DNA of 25,440 nucleotides, taken from positions 1-25,440 of the forward strand of contig JAYMTA010000668.1 in the NCBI GenBank assembly GCA_036897625.1, given 5' to 3'. Positions 9,801 through 19,267 of this stretch are shown in pieces. Each line of letters opens with the position of its first letter. The first letter of the stretch is position 1. The DNA is from Pelargonium cotyledonis (Eukaryota > Streptophyta > Magnoliopsida > Geraniales > Geraniaceae). The notes below the pieces were generated by a model that worked only from the letters and a program-made list of their open reading frames with translations, searched no databases and was not told the DNA's origin. The position numbers and the translations under genes were made by a program.

Positions 9801-11687
9801 TTGTGAGTTTCATATTTACATTTTTTGTTATGTAATTACAGTGCGGTACATGGACCACTAATATCTATAAAATAACTGAATTTTCTTCTCTTTTCAATCT
9901 TATTTTAAATTTCAACAGCCAGTTCAAGAACCTGAGAAAATGACCCAGATCATAGTTGAAGCCCTTAAAACTACTGGACAGAGAGGCATCATAAACAAAG
10001 GATGGGGTGGTCTTGGGAACTGTATGTTATTGTTAATCTCTGTACAGTAAATAATAGTTTATGAGAATCATCCATTCTCTAGAGTTTTTTCTGAATGTTT
10101 TAATCTTGTTCTAATGGACAGTATGGCCTTAACTTTCCCTTTTCAGTGGCAAAACCGAAGAAATTTGTCTATTCACTGGACAACTGCCCGCATGATTGGC
10201 TGTTCTTGCAATGCACAGCTGTGGTAAGTTACCATTTTTTTTTTTTTTTTTGTCGTTACAAACCCTACTACGGTATTTTACTGGATAGTTACTGCTTGTG
10301 CTGTGAGTGACTAGAAATACTGTGCACTAAATCATCATAGTTGGAGGTGAAACTGAGGGGATACTGAATACCACCCTAAGCAAAGGACAGGAGAAATAGA
10401 GGATAAATTTACTACACGCGGCTCAAACTTAGACTAGTTTTACATATTCCTAATGAAGAGTAGTGTTAGTTGATGGCACTGTTTATTCAATGGCAATGAA
10501 CACATACACTTTGTTTTATGGGAAACTACATTTTCCATAAGTGGATTAGCATTTGTATTTAAATCGTCACTGGTGGACTAGAATTAAGCTCGAAAGCCCA
10601 TTGCATGAATTGTTCATACTATGCTTTAAGCAGATAACGGGGATATGATTTAGTGTGAATTCTGAATAACTGTAAAAAAATGTCGTTAATGTGATGTTTC
10701 AATCACCTGATAAAAGGTATTCTGCTTCCCCTTCTTTATGAACTGAGATGGTTGCTTGTGAAATTTTTTCCAGGTACATCACGGAGGTGCTGGAACAACA
10801 GCTGCTGGTCTTAAAGCTGCGGTAAAAGTTTGGCTCGAGAATTTCCTTTTCTTGTGCTATTTTCATTTACTCGCTGCTAACTATCTTCTGTCTCCGACAG
10901 TGTCCAACAACCATTGTACCTTTCTTCGGGGACCAGCCTTTCTGGGGAGAGAGGGTGCATGCCCGTGGCGTCGGTCCTGCGCCCATCCCGGTTAATGAAT
11001 TCTCTCTTGAAAAGTTGGTGGATGCAATACGCTACATGCTAGATCCCAAGGTAGTCACAATTTCTTTTATACCTTTACTTCATAGGTGTCTCCTCTATCC
11101 CAAAATGAGTGTCTTAGTTTCCATTTTGCAAAAAGTTAGACAGCATATAGTTTGTGTGGTATAGTTACTTTTGTCTATATGATCGCGGGTTATAACAAAC
11201 TTACAGATACTAAAATTAATTGATTATAGGGATACTATTTTTTTTTTCATACATAACTTCTTAAAAAATGAAAGAGAACACTCATTTTGGGACGGAGCTA
11301 GTATATGCTTTGAGGCACTCGTTATCATCTACAAAGATGTTACCAAGTTAGAATACCGATAATGTCTAGGATACTCATTTACGTGAGCATTCACATTTAT
11401 GAAAACAAAACGCGAAGGGGCTTGCCATTGTTAGCTTTAATTTGAGTACTATCATTGCACGCAAAGGAAAAGCTAAAGTTTGTTCGCGGATACAGGTGAA
11501 GGAGCACGCGATTGAACTGGCCAATGGCATAGCGAAAGAAGACGGGGTGGCGGGGGCTGTTAAGGCCTTTTACAAGCATTTTCCACGAGAAGCACCGAAG
11601 CGGGAACCCGAGAAAATGGCCGTTAGCTCTCCTCTCCCCGGACTACTTTCTATAAGAAAATGTTTTAGTCAACCAGCTGTCCTATAA
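4355..11687 (+). CDS. UGT80A2: Sterol 3-beta-glucosyltransferase, UGT80A2-like (14 exons, 588 aa)
   Basis: Transfers glucose from UDP-glucose to the 3-beta-hydroxyl of membrane sterols, giving steryl glucosides (family knowledge). Exons: 4355-4448, 4553-4701, 5753-5992, 6286-6397, 7941-8111, 8671-8734, 8841-8898, 8978-9155, 9672-9802, 9919-10021, 10147-10223, 10774-10821, 10901-11050 and 11496-11687. All junctions are GT-AG and keep frame, giving 1767 nt. The first ~80 residues are Ser-rich and probably disordered. The N-terminal Rossmann motif GTRGDVQP is at about 145-152. Family-typical PPAYGHTHVAEAL spans the exon 5/6 join. The UDP-sugar-binding motif HHGGAGTT is at 461-468, followed by VPFFGDQPFWGERVHARG. 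The end LLSIRKCF matches the tail of Arabidopsis UGT80A2. There is no signal peptide, as expected for a cytosolic, membrane-associated enzyme. Length is slightly below the 637 aa of UGT80A2, the difference being in the N-terminus. Introns 2, 4 and 13 carry repeats listed separately. Confidence 0.95.
4663..5280 (+). repeat. Diverged tandem duplication of exon 2 end plus intron 2 start
   Basis: Copy 1 (about 4663-4933) runs from the last ~39 bases of exon 2 into intron 2. Copy 2 (about 4952-5280) lies wholly inside intron 2. Shared landmarks in the same order are TCCAGTTTC, GAAGGTTTGGTTTC, GATTTAGGAAGG, AGCCAGCTTTGTAT (AGTCAGCTTTGTAT in copy 1), AATGCTGAATT, TCCATGAATTTTAGAAT, ATTCAAATTTGGCTG and AAGATAT. 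Copy 2 has gained or kept about 60 extra bases and lost part of the exon-derived segment. It retains a GAGAAG|GTTTGG context like the real donor, so it is a decoy 5' splice site. Confidence 0.8.
6525..7375. mobile_element. Non-autonomous DNA transposon (MITE) in intron 4 of the UGT80 gene
   Basis: Intron 4 (6398-7940) holds a segment with long imperfect inverted ends. The stretch 6545-6590 pairs with the reverse complement of 7250-7295, including an identical TTAGATCTGTTAA, and the similarity continues into GATGTGGCAC/TATGTGCCAC. The interior is very AT-rich and has no transposase frame. The arrangement resembles plant MITEs with long terminal inverted repeats, often Mutator-related. Outer ends are approximate and no clear target duplication was identified. 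Confidence 0.55.
6803..6835. repeat. (TA)n(TGTA)n microsatellite
   Basis: TATATATA followed by about six TGTA units, inside the MITE of intron 4. A likely polymorphic simple repeat. Confidence 0.8.
11085..11298. mobile_element. Stowaway-like MITE in the last intron of the UGT80 gene
   Basis: The left end reads CTCCTCTATCCCAAAATGAG. The reverse complement of the right end reads CTCCGTCCCAAAATGAGTG, close to the CTCCCTCCGTCCC terminus of Stowaway (Tc1/mariner-type) elements. The arms pair over about 25 bases. The length of about 215 bp fits the class, and TA dinucleotides lie at both flanks. The interior is AT-rich and non-coding. The element sits wholly in intron 13, between the donor at 11051 and the acceptor at 11495, so splicing need not be disturbed. 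Confidence 0.75.
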
Positions 11688-12147
11688 GAATCTCCTTGCC
11701 ATTTTCATCTCTTTCTTCTCCATGCATAGGAAGCAATCTTTAGGGTTTGTACTTGTTATTGTCTATGGATCATTGGTTTCACATAGCTTGTTGTGCAACA
11801 TCAAGTCCAGAGCAAAGAAAGCGTATTGATCGAAAATCAACACTTTTTCGACCCAACATTTCAGAGTATATAAGTATTAAGATTAAAATGTGATTGACCA
11901 ATATCTCATCAAGGTCGACACAAGTATAGTATGACATTCATTTTAAATGAAAAAAGCAATACAAACAAAATGCTCAATAGACAAATGACACTTATTCCTT
12001 TCAACCTAACGCACACAAACTTCACCATTAGCCGGTGCAAGTTTTTACACGCATTGAAAAACACATGACGACTTTACATGAAAAAAAACGTTGGCAAATG
12101 GGTACTCTAATGGATTCTCTGCACCAACAAATTTGTAGACAACTTCT
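11688..12147. other. Convergent intergenic spacer between UGT80 and CYP714
   Basis: The 460-bp spacer holds the 3' untranslated regions of two genes read toward each other. I see no canonical AATAAA on either strand in the expected place. AT-rich variants (for example near 11868-11876) could serve. No gene is present. Confidence 0.5.
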
Positions 12148-14384
12148 TCACAATCTCCTTACCAGGAGATCAACTCCATTTCCGGGTTCCACCACGAACC
12201 TGAGAACAGGCGAGTGTACATATTTTGGGGAGAGCGAGAAGGAGAAATTTGAGACCGCGAGAGCTATCAGTATCTTGAGTTCGAGCATGGCTAGATTTTG
12301 CCCCAGACACACCCGGGATCCTATCCCGAATGGCATGTACACATGTGGAAACTTGCACGCCCTGGAGATCCCGTGCACAAATCTTTCGGGGTTGAACTTG
12401 TACGCGTCCGGTCCCCAAACCTCCGGATCAGTGTGCAATTGCAATGCCATAGTCCAAAGGTTCACTCCCTTGGGGACATGAATGTCCCCTATATTCATGT
12501 CCTTGAAGGCCTCCCTTGACATCACCGTCGCCGGAGAGTAGAGGCGCAACGTTTCTTGTATCACCATCGTTAGCTGAAATGAGAGGTTCCGAGTTCAATA
12601 ATCTCCATTTTCATAGAGTAAACTATAATAACGTTGTCCTGAAGACGACTCAACATGAGGTCTCGAGTATGAATATCGAGTGCTATGAAAAATGTGAGGT
12701 CTAAAATTAAAAACAAACTAAAAATCTATATAGGAAAGAGTTCTGATATATACATACCTGTTTCATCTTGCGGACCATGTTGAAATCAGGAACTTGTCCC
12801 TCGCAGATTTCAATAACCTCTGCACGAACTCGAGCCTGCCATTCTTGATTCGAGGCCAGCAACATAAAGCACCATGTGGCGGAAATGGCGGTTGTCTCGA
12901 ACCCTGCCAGGTATATGTTCATGCAGTTGTCGACGACGAATCTATCAGTAGCTTCTTTGCCAAGTTTACTATTTGCAGCACCCTCTAGAACTTTCTGCAG
13001 CAAGTCTTGCTCGTCCGAAGCTTCTTTTCTTTCCTTCACAACCTTTAGTATGGAACTACGAACCTCCTTCTCTAGCGCCCAAGTTTCTCTATTGTTTTTC
13101 GTAGGAAGATACCTATGAATAACACAATTAGACCATAAGATCGCTATGGTCTAATACAGGACTATTTTGGAACATTCTCCTTTTATAACTAATTTTACCA
13201 AAATCATCGAAATGTCTGTTCCACCAAAAGTTCTTTTTACCTCTTAATTTTTGTCTCTTTTTACTCCTTCAACTTCTAGATACTGAAGTCTTACAATATT
13301 CAAATCCAAGAATCCAAACGCAACCTGATATGAAACTAGCTATAGTTTAGCTTACCTCGCGCCGGGGATCCCAAAGGATAGGTTTTTCTTGGCCATGATC
13401 TCTTGGAGAGCTCTTAGCTTAGAGAAAATCTCTTGCCCTTTCAAGAAATTGCTCCCAAAACAGGCTCTTGAGATGACATCTCCGGAGAAGCTTCTCATGG
13501 ATTCGTCGATCTTCATATCCACAGCTCCACCCTCAGTCTCATCAATTCTTCTCTTCCACGAGTCCAGCATTGTAGTAGCGGACTCTGTAATGAGGTTAAC
13601 CATTCCCTGAAAAGGTTTCGTATCCATTAAAACGTGCTACAATTAGAAACTGTCACGAACTATCTCAACTAAAAGTTTAAGTAAATAGTTGAAGGCTCGA
13701 TAATATTAGTTTTATACTATAGCTGAAACGAACAACCCTGTTTGTATATTCTTATACCTTAACTTTTTCTATGTATAATTCAGGTGCAAGAATTTTCCTC
13801 TGATGTGCCCAAGCAGCGCCATTCGAAGACAAAATGCCCTGCCTGAGCAATGGACCGAGCTCCTTTTGTTGGTATGAAGGCTTGCCAAAGTCCAAGGAAG
13901 TGCAGGTTGTGATCTCTCTCACAATATCAGGTCGGGTCACGTACAATATTTGTATGTTGCCAAGAGAAAATCTGAACAATTGACCTGCCAAAGCACAAAT
14001 TGTTAGAACATAACTGAAGCACAATTGACCTGATTCTCATTCTCATTCCAAAAGTTATAATCCAAACGCTACCATAGATAAAATGTTCTTACCATATTGC
14101 TTTCTCCACTTGTCGAAAAATGGAAAAAGAAGAGCAGCACAGTTGTGGAAGGCCGGAGCGCCACCTTCCATAGGAGGCTCTCTGGTCTTCTTGATCTCCT
14201 CAATGTTTCCAAGCAGAAATGATGGTGGAGGTCCATTGACACCCTGCTTCTTCAGCATTGATCTCAGCCTCTCTGGCTTCACCACCACCTCGATGTACAC
14301 TCGTAAAAACAATCCCAATAAACCCATTAACAACACTGACACAACCATCTTGGTCAGTGAAGGGAATGGGAGCACCATGGACAT
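12148..14384 (-). CDS. CYP714: Cytochrome P450, CYP714 family (5 exons, about 516 aa)
   Basis: A haem monooxygenase of the CYP72 clan. CYP714 members oxidise gibberellins (rice EUI, Arabidopsis ELA1/ELA2) or triterpenoids (CYP714E). The substrate cannot be read from this sequence. Exons in coding order: 14384-14093, 13984-13758, 13606-13356, 13112-12758 and 12573-12148, all in frame with GT-AG borders. An N-terminal ER anchor spans about residues 13-31, then the proline hinge GPPPS at 51-55. Further motifs are the I-helix AGFETT (326-331), the K-helix ExxR as ETLR (382-385), PERF (437-440) and the haem loop FGIGSRVCLG with Cys464. WRKQYG and WAHQRKI are typical of CYP714. An in-frame ATG at 14447 would add 21 residues. 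I prefer 14384 (or 14378) because the distance to GPPPS then matches CYP714A1. It looks intact. Confidence 0.93.
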
Positions 14385-14416
14385 AAAGTATTGGGTGGAT
14401 AATTGTGGGTTATGAG

Positions 14417-14470
14417 TTATAAAATGGTCACTTGTTCTCTGAGGCATTTACACAAACACTTGGCAGGCAT
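14417..14470 (-). other. Possible upstream ORF (17 codons) in the CYP714 leader
   Basis: If transcription starts some 30 bases after the TATA box at 14520-14526, the first ATG of the mRNA is at 14470. It opens the short frame MPAKCLCKCLREQVTIL and stops at 14417, before the preferred CYP714 start at 14384. It could damp translation or pass ribosomes on by reinitiation. No transcript evidence is available, and the real start site may lie downstream of it. Confidence 0.3.
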
Positions 14471-14515
14471 TAGGGTTGTTTCTTGGGTTGAAGATGCTAC
14501 ACATCTGAGAATGAT

Positions 14516-14528
14516 ACATTTATATAGG
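14516..14528 (-). promoter_or_regulatory. TATA box of the CYP714 gene
   Basis: On the - strand the sequence reads CCTATATAAATGT, an excellent plant TATA box. It lies about 130-140 bases before the preferred start codon, leaving a leader of roughly 100 bases. Confidence 0.55.
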
Positions 14529-15468
14529 GATTGGGTTGGTGGCACAGTTGAGTCATTGACAAAAAACAAAGCATGTTGATGGAGCTGACTTGGGAGCAAA
14601 TCCTCAGAGTTCAAACCTCCAGAGGTCTTGACTGAAAAAATCAGTTAAAAACATATTATAAACTAATTTGAAATTTTCTCATCAAAACATTGAAACTAAA
14701 TATATTTGTGGTATAATTGGTATGAAGAAACAATTTCCAAGAGAGAAAGTTTGGGATGGAGCCTTCTATTTTTTGGTTAAAATCCATATTTTGTATTAGG
14801 TAGACCAGAACTTCAAGAACCAGCAACATGGTCAATATGTAAATATGTACTTAATTAAGTCCAACCCTAGCCAGGTGAGGCTGAATTTCTAAACCTTTTT
14901 CTATGTATAATTTGGTAACCATGCATTAACCATTTAATCATCATTTCTAGCAAAAGAAATGTGAGATATATTTGTGACTATGCACAAAGTTTTTGTAAGT
15001 TGTTGGGCTTTTTTGGCCCGGCCGAATAGGCTCAACAATTTCATAGTATCGTCGATTTAGAATATGACAAACTCATGAATGATCTTCCAACTATACACTA
15101 ATATCAATTTCACAACACTCATTTTGGAACCTAGTTTAAGGTAGTAAAGAAAAGCATATGACATTATGAGGATCTACATAACTCAAAAAGTTCCAGATAA
15201 GAACACAATGATAAGTACCTCAAGAACATAATATCAACTTTTTTTTCTTTTTATCGGCACAATATCATCAACTTATACATGAGGAAGAAACAATGTGGAT
15301 CTTCAACACACATACTAAACCCAACTTTTCCCTAACCTACCAAACAATAATATGGCCAAGGCAATACAAATTATAAACAATAAACAGTCATGGCAATAAC
15401 ATAAAAAATCAAATTGTTGTCTTGCTCACACAGTGGCTACAACCAGTCAAACAACAAGAATAACCCTC
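14529..15468. other. Intergenic spacer: CYP714 promoter side and RGP 3' flank
   Basis: About 0.9 kb with no credible gene. The part next to 14529 should hold the CYP714 promoter. A locally GC-rich patch, GGCCCGGCC, at about 15014-15022 lies between TTGTTG and CAACAA half-sites (about 14999-15037), a weak inverted repeat of unknown meaning. Confidence 0.45.
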
Positions 15469-15474
15469 TTTATT
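15469..15474 (-). terminator. Polyadenylation signal AATAAA for the RGP gene
   Basis: TTTATT on the + strand reads AATAAA on the - strand, about 146 bases after the RGP stop codon, a normal plant 3' UTR distance. Plant signals are loose, so this is likely but unproven. Confidence 0.4.
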
Positions 15475-15619
15475 TCCACACCAAGTCTCTAGTAATTCAA
15501 TGAGGTGCTTTGTCACAAGGGAGGATTTCAAAATTGTAAACAAAGGATCTTCATATGTAAAAAAGGAAGGATCAATTCAAGGCGGTGAAGCAATCGTTAC
15601 TACCTCCTAAAGTCAGGGA

Positions 15620-16669
15620 TCACCTGTTGCCAGATCCAGCCTTCTTCCAGAGCTTGACCCATTCCTCCATCGCTTCAGAAGCCCGAGCATACATTGGGTT
15701 TGATCCTCCCAGCTCATTCTTGATTGCTTTTGCCAAACCGGCCACACAGTCCACTGCAGTAGTTGCTGACGGAGACAACCTTAGTGACTGAAAGAACGGG
15801 ACCACTTCTTCCATCAGATTCATCCCTTCCCACTCTTTCTTCAAACTTGCTATCGCATCGCCTCCTTCCTTTCTCCACACATAAGGCAGCCCGGTCTTCA
15901 CCCCGAAACTCAAGTGATCACATACAACCTTAATACACATTCCACACCATATGTCTTCCATTGTCTCCCACCTCACCTTTCCTTCTCCAGCTAATCTCAA
16001 AGCAGGGAACAAAGCAGGTCCCACAAGCTCACGATTGAAAGCAATGTTGATTCCACTAACCGGCATCATGGACCTTGCTGGAATAGTCAAAACCGCATCA
16101 ACATATTGAGTGTTTCTCATTTCTGGCTTCAAGGCTTGCGTAGGTGCATCTAAATCTGCTAAGTTGAGCCAAAGACCACATGACAACGCACATGAAACTC
16201 CATTCCGGAGACTAAATGGGTAACCGCGAACAAAATCGGCTCCATCACGGAATGGATCGTAGAGTGTATTAAAGAAAAAAGGGGTGGCTGGAGTTGAAAG
16301 GTTGGTGATATGTTGAGCCACAGCATCCACTAAATAGCCCTTATTGTCCTTGGCTGGAATGCAGTCATCATCAATAGACACGATGTATTTTTTCCGAGAC
16401 ATAAGATAGCCAAAATAGCGGGATGCATAGCCAGAGAACATATCAGAACGAGAGCTACCCAGAATTCGTTCTATGTCAGCTACAGTATAGACAACGTAGT
16501 CAAAGCCTTCTGGTATCCGAAGTTCCCCTGTAAGTCCAGGGTCTTTGACAATGATAATGTGGAACCGAGAGAAAAATGGTTTCCATGCATTCATGAATGA
16601 TGTAAGGTCAGAATGGAGTGCACCAATTACAATATCTACATCACTGTCCTTGATGTTTGCTTGAGACAT
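15620..16669 (-). CDS. RGP5: Reversibly glycosylated polypeptide, RGP5/UAM5-like (349 aa, one coding exon)
   Basis: Member of the GT75 family. RGP1-3 are UDP-arabinopyranose mutases that make UDP-arabinofuranose for cell-wall arabinan, acting in the cytosol and at the Golgi surface as complexes. RGP5-type members are reported to lack mutase activity on their own but join the complexes. The frame carries VDIVIGAL at 11-18, IDDD at 99-102 (DxD-type metal/nucleotide site), FFFNTLYDPF at 131-140 and GYPFSLR at 149-155, whose Arg corresponds to the reported reversible glycosylation site of RGPs. GINIAFNRELVGPA and KTGLPYVWR also match. It resembles AtRGP5 (IVIGAL, MFSGY, PALRLAGEGKVRWET) more than RGP1-3. 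The ATG at 16669 matches the family start (MSQANIKDSD). An in-frame TAG lies 16 codons upstream, closing the frame. The ORF begins only 106 nt after the stop of the upstream small gene. Confidence 0.93.
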   Translation of the reverse strand: MSQANIKDSDVDIVIGALHSDLTSFMNAWKPFFSRFHIIIVKDPGLTGELRIPEGFDYVVYTVADIERILGSSRSDMFSGYASRYFGYLMSRKKYIVSIDDDCIPAKDNKGYLVDAVAQHITNLSTPATPFFFNTLYDPFRDGADFVRGYPFSLRNGVSCALSCGLWLNLADLDAPTQALKPEMRNTQYVDAVLTIPARSMMPVSGINIAFNRELVGPALFPALRLAGEGKVRWETMEDIWCGMCIKVVCDHLSFGVKTGLPYVWRKEGGDAIASLKKEWEGMNLMEEVVPFFQSLRLSPSATTAVDCVAGLAKAIKNELGGSNPMYARASEAMEEWVKLWKKAGSGNR

Positions 16670-16775
16670 TTTCACAGAATCAAATTCAGAAACAATAACT
16701 TGTTTGACTTCCTAAAAGCTGCTGTTTTGGGTTTGAAATGATACAAGTGTCCTCAAAGTTTTCAATAAATCTCAG

Positions 16776-18995
16776 TTAGAATTTTTCAGAGCATCCTGTG
16801 AATAGAGATTAATGCCAGAATTAGATGGAGCAAATTCATGTGAAATTTTTAATCAGGAAGGACAGGAGCGAGACTGGAAATTCATGTATAAACTTACTGG
16901 TCGGAAGGACAGGGGTAAGCACATGTCGGATATTGAGTGCTTTGATGACTGAAAGAACTTCATCTTTGCCAGTAGCAACAAAGAGCTGCAGAATCTTCTC
17001 AGTCAACTTTCCAGCTCTCAAAGTTCTCTGCTCATCATGAAATTTGAGATTACGACACGTAACACAAGAAGCCCATAATAATATCGATATTGTATAAAAG
17101 ATCAGAAGGAAAACTATAAAGGGATGGTAAAATCAATGTTATGGAATCATTTGAATATTCGAATGTGCCCTTAATTTCTTTAATGGACTTATATTTTCTC
17201 TAGACAAGCTATATCTAAATTTAACAACATTTGAAAATAAAAAATGAAATCTAACTTTTGTTAGCTAGAGTTAGAGCTGGAAATTTCGATTTGAACCCGA
17301 GGGCATCTGAAATTCAACCCGTTTTTTTTGTAGGTTCGGGTCACATAAATAAACCCGACTGATCTTCGGATTGGGTTCCATGAAAGAAATGCAAATCAGG
17401 TCAGCAGCCCATGCATTTTTCTCTGTAAAACCCGCAACTTGCATCTTGCCAGTTGGGTTAGGATTTTTCAACCCGTAAACAGAAAAAACTTACCCAAGCC
17501 CGAATCAACAGCTCTAGCTAGACTACGGCAACTAGTACTCTACAGACTACAACATAAAACAACTTGTAGTCTACACGGCTGTTTTTTTTTTTTTTTTTTA
17601 GTAAGATAAATAAACCAAGTCAGCAAGCTCAAGAAGTGATGGACACATAGCAGGCTTGCTACGTTATCCTTTTAACTATCCACATAAAATGTGTGCCAAG
17701 GTCTTTGCTCTTTCTAGGTTGCTATCCATCTCATTGCTTAGACTTTGTGGGTTCAATTTAAACATTCTAAACTGTAGTTGAGGAACATAATTTTTTTACA
17801 TTACTTCAGTACAAGGATGACACGTGAGGAAGAGGAAACTCTAACTTCCATGCATAAAGCCAGCTGCAAATAAAAATTCTCCAAATTTCTAAAACAGACG
17901 TATACACATGAATATACAACAGAAATTAAATATTAATAGCTCAAGGTTTTAAAGCTAGAAACACTGACTCAGGTTGTAAAAGGGTATCCAAAACTGAATA
18001 CCGAGTGGTCCAAGTCTAAGATTAATGAAAAAACGCTTAAAACATCATATAATCCTTAATCATCTGTAAGAAGCTTGGATTTGCAGCCAATGGCAAATAA
18101 TTTTCTACATGATAAAATTCTACTCCCTCTATATCTCTGGTTTTCAGAAACAATATTGATAACTTTCAACTGTAGAATAAGGAAAGCCTACAAGATACCA
18201 TGTAAATAACAATTAACCACATGACCAGACAAACTGACTTATTTGCTGAATCGTGCTTCCAGAGTAGAGATTCATAGCTCCTAATCCAAATATTATTTGA
18301 ATTTTGAAACGATGTATGTAATCCCTTTGAATGTCCCAGTATGAAATGATGGCAGATTAATATTCAACTCCAAGAATATGAAGCTGATGATAAGGATTCT
18401 ATGTTACAACATCATATAACCATATGCAGAAGTGTATGAAACGAACAAGTTGGGCAGAAACTTATTCAGTTCCATTATTAAACAGCAGAGTTAACCAAAA
18501 TACGACAAAAACCATGGCTCAGATTCAACATATTGTTTAAAAAGAAATGGAGCAAATGTTTCTAAACTAAGACAGACACAGCTACAAACATTCCAGTTCC
18601 CACATCCACAATCAGCAAGTAAAGCAAGGCACCTTTCATATAATATTCTACATGTATTTTTGCATAGACCCAAATGCAGAAACTGTCCACTGACAACCAG
18701 AACCCTAATTAATTACACCACCTCCACCCAAGTCTTTTAACATCAGGATCACAAAAACCAGACCATACCCATTTCAGAATTCAAAAAATTAACCCTACCC
18801 ATGATCTAAAGCACGAAATTTAAGTTAAGAACTAATACCCAAAAAAAATGGAAACGAACAAGAATAAGAAAATTAGGTTACCAGAAAGAGGTCAGTGAGG
18901 ATGTGATCAGGGAGGGGAGAGAGATCGTTGATGTAAGAGAGGTGAAGAACAGCTGTGTCGATTGTTAGAGAGAGCAGTGATGGTGGGGTTCTCAT
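16776..18995 (-). CDS. Small three-exon protein of 87 aa, function unknown
   Basis: Exons in coding order are 18995-18882 (38 codons), 17027-16898 (43 codons plus 1 nt) and 16795-16776 (20 nt with the stop). The borders are CTG|GTAACC...CAG|AGA and A|GTAAGT...CACAG|GA, and the frame is kept throughout. The protein starts MRTPPSLLSLTIDTAV, contains SPLPDHILTDLFL (about 26-38, reminiscent of an F-box first helix but too short to call one) and then RTLRAGKLTEKILQLF. It ends VLPTRCSEKF. There is no signal peptide or membrane segment, and it looks mostly helical. I believe it is a real gene because three independent splice junctions keep frame and the sequence reads like a compact conserved protein, but I cannot name the family. 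It lies on the same strand as the RGP ORF and directly upstream of it. Its first intron (17028-18881) carries a hAT MITE. Confidence 0.75.
17272..17516. mobile_element. 245-bp hAT-type MITE with 8-bp target duplication
   Basis: The element begins TAGAGCTG and ends CAGCTCTA, perfect 8-bp terminal inverted repeats close to hAT termini. It is flanked by GCTAGAGT (17264-17271) and GCTAGACT (17517-17524), an 8-bp target duplication with one mismatch, the size typical of hAT elements. The interior has repeated ACCCG/CGGGT motifs and no coding frame. It sits in the long first intron of the 87-aa gene. The near-perfect target duplication suggests a moderately recent insertion. Confidence 0.8.
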
Positions 18996-19253
18996 TCAAT
19001 CATATATACGGACACAAAAATCATAGAAATCGACACGAAAAAAACTGTCTTTTTTTCGCTCTCTATCTGCGTGAAGAAGGAGGAGACAGAATGGGTCACT
19101 TGGTCCGCCGAAACTCCGGACTTGCCACTGTGCTCTCCGTCCTTCTCGAGCTATGGTAGGAGACGAAGTAGAAGCGAGCTGCGAGTTCCTCTTTCGTTTT
19201 GGCCTTTGCATTAACTCGGGGCGTGTATAGCTTGGCAACTTCACAACACTGTC

Positions 19254-19267
19254 GTTTGTATATAGTG
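19254..19267 (-). promoter_or_regulatory. Candidate TATA box of the 87-aa gene / RGP unit
   Basis: On the - strand the sequence reads CACTATATACAAAC, about 260 bases before the ATG at 18995. It would give a leader of some 230 nt. A closer TATATA at about 19003-19008 is too near the start codon to be used for it. Confidence 0.4.

Noticed and set aside
12035-12481. 148-codon open frame on the + strand
   Set aside because: It is antisense to the last exon of the CYP714 gene, which encodes the haem loop and ExxR motif. The frame is a by-product of that exon and has no domain of its own.
12574-12757. B-box-like GGTTCCGAGTTC and GGTCTCGAGT motifs in CYP714 intron 4
   Set aside because: No A box at the right distance, no A tail and no target duplication. 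At best an unrecognisable repeat remnant.
16670-16675. RGP start two codons upstream at a GTG
   Set aside because: GTG is not a normal plant nuclear start. The ATG at 16669 gives the family-typical N-terminus.
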